From: Methylocystaceae bacterium
Lineage (GTDB): Bacteria > Pseudomonadota > Alphaproteobacteria > Rhizobiales > Beijerinckiaceae
NCBI GenBank assembly: GCA_003152255.1
Contig: PLZT01000175.1
Location: forward strand, 13,670-23,389
Length of the DNA: 9,720 nucleotides
Reading direction: 5' to 3'
Both the position numbers and the translations under genes were made by a program. This document shows positions 4,936 through 9,720 of this stretch, in pieces (within the stretch, counting starts at the first letter, position 1; each line of letters starts with the position of its first letter). A model generated the notes under the pieces. It made no database searches. It had not been told where the DNA came from and was given only the letters and a program-made list of their open reading frames with translations.

Positions 4936-6504
4936 TCACGGCGAGGTCCAGGGATAGGTCCATGTCTCCGTGAGCGTCCGCGTCCCCGCGCGCAAAAACA
5001 GGCGCAGATCGGTGGTTTGGCCCGACTTGACGGACACATCGAACATCGCGCGCAACCCGTCGATATGGGAGTTCGCGATGAGGCTGGTGCGCAGGATCTG
5101 CCCGTTGGTGGCGGTGGCGACGACCTCGACCTGGCTCGGATCGGGAACATAATAGGCCATGTCGCCGCCGGCGAAGTCGACCAGGAAGCGGCGCGCGTTG
5201 ACCGTGACCGCCTCGGACGAGCCCAGCGCGCGCGGCGGCGCGCGAAAGGTGTTGATCGCGCGCCCGTTGGGCGAGAGCCGGGCCAGATCGAGACAGGCGG
5301 TTATGCGATAAGCGTAGGTGAAGGCCTTGCGCGGCTCCGGCGAGACAGCCGGCGTCCAACTCGCGACGATATTGTCGTTGGTCTCGTCCTCGGTGGAGAG
5401 TTCGATCAGTTCGATCCGGCCGTCGCCCCAGGGCTCTTGCGGCTCGACGAAATAGCTCGGCCGCGCTTCATAGGCGAGATCGAGATCTTGATAGGATTCG
5501 AAGGCGCGGTCGCGCTGCATCAGGCCGAAGCCCTTATTGTCCTTGTCGACGAAGGAAGTCGTGCGCGCGCTGGTCGGGTTGGAGAGCGGACGCCACAGCC
5601 ACTCGCCGGCGCCGCTCTGAATCAGCAGTCCGTCCGAATCGTGCAGCTCGGCGCGAAAGCCGTCCTGTATGCGATGGTCGTTTTCGCCGGTCAGGTACAT
5701 CGATGTGAGCGGAGCGAGACCGAATTTCACGTTCTCCCGCCGCGGGAACAGCGTCGCCCGCACGTCGAGGACGCTCTCGTGCCCCGGCGTCAGCTCCAAA
5801 TGGAAGGCGCCGGTCGCGGCCTCCCCATCGAGCAGCGCATAGATCGTCGCGCGCGAGGCGCCCGCCGAGGGCGTCTCGATCCAGAATTCGCGAAAAAACG
5901 GAAAGCTTTCCTTGTCCGTGCCCGCTTCGACGCAGAGGGCGCGCGCCGACAGGCCGTATTGCTGTTCGCGTCCGAGAAACCGAAAATAGCTCGCGCCCAA
6001 AAACGAGATCGCCTCGTCGTTCACATCGGGATCGTTGAGCGGAAAATGCAGCCGGAAGCCGGCGAAGCCGAGATTCACGGGCGGATCTTTCGACGGCTTG
6101 ACCCGGCCGTAGTCGAACAACGCCGGAGAATAGGGAATTGGCGAGGCCAGCCCGTCGCGAATCATATTGATCGTGACCGCGCGCCGATAGAGGAAGCCGA
6201 GATGAAAGGTCTCCAGCCGGAAAGGGCCGCCGGTCTCGCCGAGAAGGGCGCGATCCTTCCGAAAGCGGATGTCGCGCCAATTGTCATAGTCGAGTTTGTC
6301 GAAAGTCTCGGGCAGCCGCGCCGGTGGATCCTCGAACGGCGCGGCGGCGAGTTCGCGAGCGCGGTCGATAACCTCCTCGAAGCCGAAACGCGGCGACTTG
6401 AGGCTCGCGCCGCCCAAACGCTGCGTGGGTTGGGCAAAGACGACGCCCGGCGCGCCGGCCGCGGCGATGGCGCCGAGCATCTGGCGGCGAGTGAATGCGC
6501 TCAT
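4936..6504 (-). CDS. opgD: periplasmic glucan biosynthesis protein OpgD/OpgG family (GH186 type), Tat signal
   Basis: A 522-residue protein of the MdoG/OpgG family, which acts in the periplasm on osmoregulated beta-1,2-linked glucan. The N-terminus TRRQMLGAIAAAGAPGVVFA has a twin-arginine motif (R6, R7), a hydrophobic stretch and a likely cut after VFA (24), as in OpgD rather than Sec-exported OpgG. The beta-sandwich domain starts near 38 (PRFGFEEVIDRARELA). Strongly conserved blocks are YLTGEN (270-275), LHDSDGLL (287-294), GEWLWRPLSNP (300-310), GFGLMQRDR (325-333) and DETNDNIVASWTP (373-385); the Ig-like domain follows. From memory, E. coli OpgD uses Asp300 and Asp388 as catalytic residues; D289 and D377 here have the same 88-residue spacing, an inference. 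The start at 6504 has AGGAAGG four bases upstream. No opgH glucosyltransferase gene is adjacent within the window. Confidence 0.92.
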   Translation of the reverse strand: MSAFTRRQMLGAIAAAGAPGVVFAQPTQRLGGASLKSPRFGFEEVIDRARELAAAPFEDPPARLPETFDKLDYDNWRDIRFRKDRALLGETGGPFRLETFHLGFLYRRAVTINMIRDGLASPIPYSPALFDYGRVKPSKDPPVNLGFAGFRLHFPLNDPDVNDEAISFLGASYFRFLGREQQYGLSARALCVEAGTDKESFPFFREFWIETPSAGASRATIYALLDGEAATGAFHLELTPGHESVLDVRATLFPRRENVKFGLAPLTSMYLTGENDHRIQDGFRAELHDSDGLLIQSGAGEWLWRPLSNPTSARTTSFVDKDNKGFGLMQRDRAFESYQDLDLAYEARPSYFVEPQEPWGDGRIELIELSTEDETNDNIVASWTPAVSPEPRKAFTYAYRITACLDLARLSPNGRAINTFRAPPRALGSSEAVTVNARRFLVDFAGGDMAYYVPDPSQVEVVATATNGQILRTSLIANSHIDGLRAMFDVSVKSGQTTDLRLFLRAGTRTLTETWTYPWTSP

Positions 6505-6637
6505 GTGGCCTTCCTAAGCGACCTCTCGTCGCGGTTCGTCGCGGCGCGGAAACTGGCGTATCCTCCGGCGCCGTGCAAAAGTCACGCGGCGCGGAAGGTT
6601 CCGTTGCCTAGCCGGCTTCGCGCGCGCATGCAAGGCG

Positions 6638-6656
6638 GCGCGACGAGTGGTCGCGC
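6638..6656 (-). other. perfect hairpin in the opgD leader region
   Basis: GCGCGAC (6638-6644) pairs perfectly with GTCGCGC (6650-6656) around a 5-base loop, 134-152 bases upstream of the opgD start. On the plus strand a T7 run (6669-6675) lies 12 bases beyond, too far for a standard terminator, and no plus-strand gene ends here. It could be a leader structure of the opgD transcript or a degenerate terminator. Confidence 0.3.
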
Positions 6657-6778
6657 GGGCGGTTTCCCTTTTTTTCCATGAGATTAGGATGACGGGCGCC
6701 GAGCCGTCGCGTCTTCATGTCGGCTCGCCGCTAACCGAGTCGCGCGCGCGAGGCGCGGATTCGTGCTTTTCGTAAAAA

Positions 6779-7248
6779 TTATATGTCCTGATCGCGGATC
6801 GACGGCTTCTTCTGAATGCGGATCGACGGTCGAAATTTTCTGACAGCTCTAAAAAATTCCAGTTTCTCATCGCGAGTCCCGAACGTCGCATCCGCGCGCA
6901 TGTTGACGGAAATGAGTTGGATCCGCCGATCCGAAAGGGAGCAAACTCTCTCTATGTCTTCCATTTGAATCGCTTTCGCCAGAATACGATCCACGGGTTG
7001 TTTGGAAGTAATCGGTTTGGGACCGTAATTCCCGTGTCATCCACGCTAACGCCAAAAACCTCGGTGATAAAACTTTCAATACAAAACAACGATAATAGCA
7101 TAAATAGTAGTGTTAATACCGATAGTTCTTTTGTGACCGCGATAATTAACGTAGCAATTGAACTGATCATCCATGTAAGATAGCGCGGGAGAGAGCGAAA
7201 CCTCGTGCTTTGAGCGGAAGAGTTTTGCTCGTTCGCGCCGTCCATCAT
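6779..7248 (-). pseudogene. small membrane protein with PH-like C-terminal domain, interrupted by an apparent frameshift
   Basis: Two overlapping minus-strand frames together read as one protein of about 156 residues. The first (7248 to a TAG at 6952-6954) begins MMDGANEQNSSAQS with GGAG about 5-6 bases upstream, then has two hydrophobic segments (YLTWMISSIATLIIAVTKEL, about 23-42, and SVLTLLFMLLSLFCIESF, about 43-60) and GVSVDDTGITVPNRLLPNNP, ending ...WRKRFKWKT-stop. The second frame resumes at the same spot as ...MEDIERVCSLSDRRIQLI and runs to TAA at 6779. Joined at W96, the junction becomes FKWEDIERV, the 'W.DI..V' pattern typical of bacterial PH-like domains. One missing base around 6958-6963 would explain it. 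Base composition is more AT-rich than the neighbours. It may be a real pseudogene, a sequencing error, or less likely programmed frameshifting, since no canonical slippery heptamer is visible. Domain call is tentative. Confidence 0.6.
6794..6829. repeat. 12-bp direct repeat with 24-bp period
   Basis: GCGGATCGACGG occurs at 6794-6805 and 6818-6829, offset by exactly eight codons. In the protein frame it repeats PSIR (PSIRIQKK then PSIRDQDI) at the C-terminus of the interrupted membrane protein, suggesting an older, partly diverged tandem duplication. Confidence 0.7.
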
Positions 7249-7700
7249 CGCTCTCCAAATAACATGCGTATAGACCGCATGAAACGACCGCTATATTGAT
7301 GCCCTGGTGGACTCGGCCTCGCTTGAGGCTCGCCGCATTATGCGAAGCGTTCCATGATTTTAAGCGCGGCGCAAGGCGAAAGGCGCGAGGCGCCGCCGCG
7401 GGGAATGGCGCATGAATATTTTGCCGCGGGTCGAAGAGGCCATGCGGCTTCATTGCGATGGCTCGCTCCCGGACTCGAGAATCGAAAAAACGCCGGAAAT
7501 GTATTTCCGCGCCGAAATTCCATGGCGGAGGCGCGGCGCGAAGCCCAGCCAATGGAGCGGATCGCATTGTTTTCAACAGCGGTCGCGAGACCGTCGTCTC
7601 GCCCCTTGACAAAGACGGGCCCTTCGGTGAAGTTGAACATGGCTGCAAAGCTGAAAATAAGGACGCCGTTAAATGGCGCAATCAAAAGAGGGAGTTAAAA
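7249..7700. other. 452-bp stretch without a convincing gene
   Basis: Several frames are open on both strands but none has clear codon bias, a recognisable domain and a good start together. The best candidate is 7412-7609 plus (65 residues, MNILPRVEEAMRLHCDG...), with GGGGA about 8 bases before its ATG; codon use is mixed and I would not call it with confidence. A frame ending at 7700 (containing ADRIVFNSGRETVV) and its antisense (MFNFTEGPVFVKG...) also look protein-like in places, which may mean a decayed gene. A small perfect hairpin GCCTC-gctt-GAGGC lies at 7316-7329. No tRNA, CRISPR or IS signature was seen. Confidence 0.5.
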
Positions 7701-7772
7701 ATGGGTTTTCTCGTCCCCATCTGCATGCTTGCCATGATCGTCATCTGCGCCGCTACTCTGACGCGCCTCTGA
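7701..7772 (+). CDS. possible 23-residue single-helix membrane peptide
   Basis: ATG at 7701 is preceded by AGAGGGAG with about 7 bases of spacing, a good ribosome site. It encodes MGFLVPICMLAMIVICAATL plus three residues: one hydrophobic membrane-spanning helix with a basic C-terminal end (TRL). Small single-helix proteins of this size are common but easily missed. No homologue is recognised, and a 23-codon frame can arise by chance; the ribosome site and the composition are the only support. The stop is TGA at 7770-7772. A large hairpin begins about 100 bases downstream. Confidence 0.4.
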   Translation: MGFLVPICMLAMIVICAATLTRL

Positions 7773-7876
7773 TTACGACGGTAAGCGATTGATCGGCCCC
7801 GCCTAGCGGTCCGGTTCCGCGCGAAATGGATGTCGGCCTCCACGCTGTCGCGGCGTAGAGACTCACACAAAAATGG

Positions 7877-7952
7877 TTGATCGGCCTCGATGACCTTGTA
7901 GCCCCAGCTTCCCAAGGCTTTGGGAGTTACAAGGTTGTTCGAGGTCGATCAA
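7877..7952. repeat. 76-nt long imperfect inverted repeat (large hairpin)
   Basis: Stem segments pair in order: TTGATCG (7877-7883) with CGATCAA (7946-7952), a G-T wobble, CCTCGA (7885-7890) with TCGAGG (7939-7944), then ACCTTGTA (7893-7900) with TACAAGGT (7928-7935), and an apical stem CT-t-CCCAA (7908-7915) with TTGGGAG (7920-7926) closing on loop GGCT. At least 28 pairs with small internal loops. Read on the minus strand, the stem is followed by CCATTTTTG, so it may be a long terminator for transcripts from the pccA side, the 3' end of a small RNA, or a palindromic mobile element. No target-site duplication is evident. Confidence 0.75.
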
Positions 7953-8095
7953 GCATTCCGCGTTTTAGTCGGCGATTTTTTGTCAATGCATTTATTGCGG
8001 CGAGCGCCGCGGCGACGAGCGCGTAAGAGCGTTTCGAAACACCCCTGGCCGCCTCTCGTTAAACAACCAGCGACGCGTGGGTGATAACGACAACC

Positions 8096-8135
8096 AAAAG
8101 CGGCGGCGAGGTCCCGGAACAAGTCCGGCGTCGCC
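8096..8135 (-). terminator. probable intrinsic terminator downstream of pccA
   Basis: Read on the minus strand, GGCGA (8135-8131) pairs with TCGCC (8109-8105) and, inside it, CCGGA (8128-8124) with TCCGG (8118-8114) around loop CTTGT; TTTT (8099-8096) follows five bases after the stem. It begins 92 bases past the pccA stop. The gap before a short T tract makes it weaker than a classic terminator. Confidence 0.45.
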
Positions 8136-8226
8136 ACCGCGCTGTTTATATGTCCGTTTGCTGGACCGCTAGGGGCCGGCAGCCACAACGGGTCCCGGCT
8201 GACGCGTCAAGGATCAGCCCGCGCCC

Positions 8227-9720
8227 CTACGCAAACTCCATGATCACCGCGTCGACCGCGAGGCTGTCGCCCGCCTTGGCCAAAATCTTCTTGACCGTCG
8301 CGTCGCGTTCGGCGCGCAGCACGTTTTCCATCTTCATGGCCTCGACCATGCAGAGCGCCTCGCCGGCCTTGACCTCCTGGCCCTCCACCACGTCGATGGT
8401 CTTGACGAGGCCGGGCATCGGGCACAGCAGGTGCTTGGAGATGCCGGCGTCCTTCTTCTTCGGCATCAGCGCGGCGAGTTCGGCCTCGCGGATGGTGTAG
8501 ACGCGCGCCGCGACGCTGACGCCCTGGTGCGACAGTTCGAAGCCGTTGAGGATCGCCTTGGTCTGCACATAGACCGGCCGGCCGTCTACCTCGCCCTGGA
8601 ACAGCAGATCGCCAGGACGCCAGTTCGAGGTGACACGATGCGCGCGCCCTTCTTCGCCTTCGAAACGCACCAGCAGAGCCTCGCCTTGCGTCTCCAGCGT
8701 CACGCCGAACGGCTTGTCGCCGAGCAGGCAGACGCGATTGCGCGCGAATTGCACCGGGGCGCCGTTGCGTAACTGGCCGGAGATGCGGCGCTTGCGCTGA
8801 TTGCCGATATGGTCGATCAGCGTCGCGACCGCCGCCAGCACATGCGCCAATTCGCCCGCCGGCTCCGGCTGGACGAAGCCGCCCTGATATTCTTCGGCGA
8901 TGAAGCCGGTCGACAGCCGCGCCTCGCGCCAGCGCGGATGCATCATCAGCGACGACAGGAAGGGGATGTTATGGCGGATGCCGTCGATCACGAAACGGTC
9001 GAGCGCGTCGGCCTGCGCCTGGATGGCGGTCAGCCGGTCCGGCGCATGGGTCACGAGCTTGGCGATCATCGGATCGTAATGGATCGAGATTTCGCGCCCT
9101 TCCGTGACGCCGGTGTCGTTGCGCACGGTGATTCCGCCGGCGCTCTTTTCTTCCGGCGGGCGGTATTTCACGAGACGGCCGATCGAGGGCAGGAAGTTGC
9201 GGGTCGGGTCCTCGGCGTAAATGCGGCTCTCGACCGCCCAGCCGTTGATCTTCACGTCTTCCTGCTTGATTTGCAGCGGCTCGCCGGCGGCGACGCGGAT
9301 CATCTGCTCGACGAGATCGATGCCGGTAATGAGCTCCGTCACCGGATGCTCGACCTGCAGGCGGGTGTTCATTTCGAGGAAGTAGAAGCTCTTGTCCTGG
9401 CCGGCGACAAACTCCACCGTGCCGGCGGAATTATAATCGACCGCCTTGGCGAGAGCCACCGCCTGCGCGCCCATCGCGGCGCGGGTCGCGGGATCGAGCA
9501 GGGGAGACGGCGCCTCCTCGATGACCTTCTGATTGCGGCGCTGGATCGAACATTCGCGCTCGCCGAGATGGATCACATTGCCGTAGCTGTCCCCGAGCAC
9601 CTGGATTTCGATGTGGCGCGGATTGACGATGAATTTCTCGATGAACACGCGGTCGTCGCCAAACGACGACGCGGCTTCCGAACGCGCGCGCGTAAAACCC
9701 TCGACCACTTCGTCGGCCTT
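8227..9720 (-). CDS. pccA: propionyl-CoA carboxylase alpha subunit (biotin carboxylase + biotin carrier), 5' partial
   Basis: The 497 residues seen are the C-terminal part; the frame stays open to the window edge and about 170 N-terminal residues (start of the biotin carboxylase) are missing from a usual length near 670. Domains in order: ATP-grasp (from the edge, RARSEAASSFGDDRVFIEKF, HLGERECSIQRRNQKVIEEA, LEMNTRLQVEHPVTE), biotin carboxylase C-terminal domain (AVESRIYAEDPTRNFLPSIG ... HYDPMIAKLV), a BT linker domain (about 320-420) of the type that binds the beta subunit, and a biotinyl domain whose biotin lysine is in EAMKMEN (K463 of the visible part, 35th residue from the end). The enzyme carboxylates propionyl-CoA to methylmalonyl-CoA with ATP and bicarbonate, feeding methylmalonyl-CoA mutase and, in serine-cycle methylotrophs, the ethylmalonyl-CoA pathway. 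The BT linker argues against acetyl-CoA carboxylase AccC, which lacks it; methylcrotonyl-CoA carboxylase alpha is a less likely alternative. Confidence 0.93.
   Translation of the reverse strand, partial: KADEVVEGFTRARSEAASSFGDDRVFIEKFIVNPRHIEIQVLGDSYGNVIHLGERECSIQRRNQKVIEEAPSPLLDPATRAAMGAQAVALAKAVDYNSAGTVEFVAGQDKSFYFLEMNTRLQVEHPVTELITGIDLVEQMIRVAAGEPLQIKQEDVKINGWAVESRIYAEDPTRNFLPSIGRLVKYRPPEEKSAGGITVRNDTGVTEGREISIHYDPMIAKLVTHAPDRLTAIQAQADALDRFVIDGIRHNIPFLSSLMMHPRWREARLSTGFIAEEYQGGFVQPEPAGELAHVLAAVATLIDHIGNQRKRRISGQLRNGAPVQFARNRVCLLGDKPFGVTLETQGEALLVRFEGEEGRAHRVTSNWRPGDLLFQGEVDGRPVYVQTKAILNGFELSHQGVSVAARVYTIREAELAALMPKKKDAGISKHLLCPMPGLVKTIDVVEGQEVKAGEALCMVEAMKMENVLRAERDATVKKILAKAGDSLAVDAVIMEFA

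Larger units (their letters stand above)
7773..8226. other. 454-bp intergenic stretch carrying strong secondary structures
   Basis: No reading frame here looks coding. It contains a 76-nt near-perfect hairpin (7877-7952), a two-tier hairpin with a T tract on the minus strand (8096-8135), and three occurrences of TTGATCGRCC: direct at 7789-7798 and 7877-7886, inverted at 7943-7952. A weaker pairing CAGCC/GGCTG sits near 8180-8202. The stretch follows pccA on the minus strand. Confidence 0.6.

Noticed and set aside
4870..6681. 603-codon plus-strand frame opposite opgD
   Set aside because: Antisense shadow common in GC-rich DNA; no domain, and the minus-strand frame is a clear full-length OpgD/OpgG protein.
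6952..6994. Programmed -1 ribosomal frameshift in the small membrane protein
   Set aside because: No X-XXY-YYZ heptamer at the junction (C AAA TGG AAG) and no obvious downstream stimulator; a one-base deletion is simpler.
7877..7952. Integron attC site or tRNA-like element
   Set aside because: The ends lack RYYYAAC/GTTRRRY core boxes, and although the minus strand ends in CCA, there is no D-arm, anticodon arm or T-loop, only one continuous hairpin.
1..9720. CRISPR array, prophage, insertion sequence, toxin-antitoxin or other defence system
   Set aside because: No regularly spaced repeats, transposase, integrase, nuclease or paired small toxin-antitoxin genes were found on either strand.

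Overview
The window looks like chromosomal DNA of a GC-rich alphaproteobacterium of the order Hyphomicrobiales (Rhizobiales), and a methanotroph or methylotroph relative such as Methylocystaceae/Beijerinckiaceae is plausible. The basis is the type of genes present (a PlcP-like phosphoesterase beside a glycosyltransferase, a Tat-exported OpgD, a propionyl-CoA carboxylase alpha chain, a short 'RGRWFLMEFARR' protein) and the strong G/C preference at third codon positions. The genus is inference only; no rRNA or other taxonomic marker is present.

Left part (1-1201, minus strand): an XRE-cupin transcriptional regulator overlaps by a few bases the start of an MFS transporter of the HcaT-like (phenylpropionate permease) type, which runs off the left edge. 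They look like a translationally coupled regulator-transporter pair. The 196-bp divergent spacer (1202-1397) carries a near-palindrome near the regulator and a very good Pho box (CTGTCAT-gatc-CCGCAAT, 1325-1342) in front of the plus-strand operon.

Operon 1416-3298 (plus strand): a COG2908 metallophosphoesterase, usually annotated as UDP-2,3-diacylglucosamine diphosphatase but best read as PlcP, overlaps by one base a GT4-type glycosyltransferase (Agt-like). With the Pho box and a terminator at 3327-3351, this is a self-contained candidate for phosphate-starvation membrane lipid remodelling: PlcP would cleave phospholipids to diacylglycerol and the glycosyltransferase would turn diacylglycerol into glycolipid, sparing phosphorus. 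This is the most coherent system in the window.

Middle (3403-4745): four small genes without clear function: a glycine-zipper membrane protein with an exact 24-bp tandem duplication, an 84-residue soluble hypothetical protein, a 70-residue two-helix membrane protein, and a 111-residue conserved alphaproteobacterial-type protein.

Right-middle (4936-6504, minus): OpgD/OpgG-type periplasmic glucan protein with a twin-arginine signal. Upstream lies an AT-richer island (about 6780-7250) with a small membrane protein gene broken by an apparent one-base frameshift. The stretch 7249-8226 is mostly non-coding: a possible 23-residue membrane peptide, a 76-nt long hairpin, and a likely terminator.

Right edge (8227-9720, minus): the C-terminal three quarters of the biotin-carrying alpha subunit of propionyl-CoA carboxylase, whose N-terminus lies outside the window.
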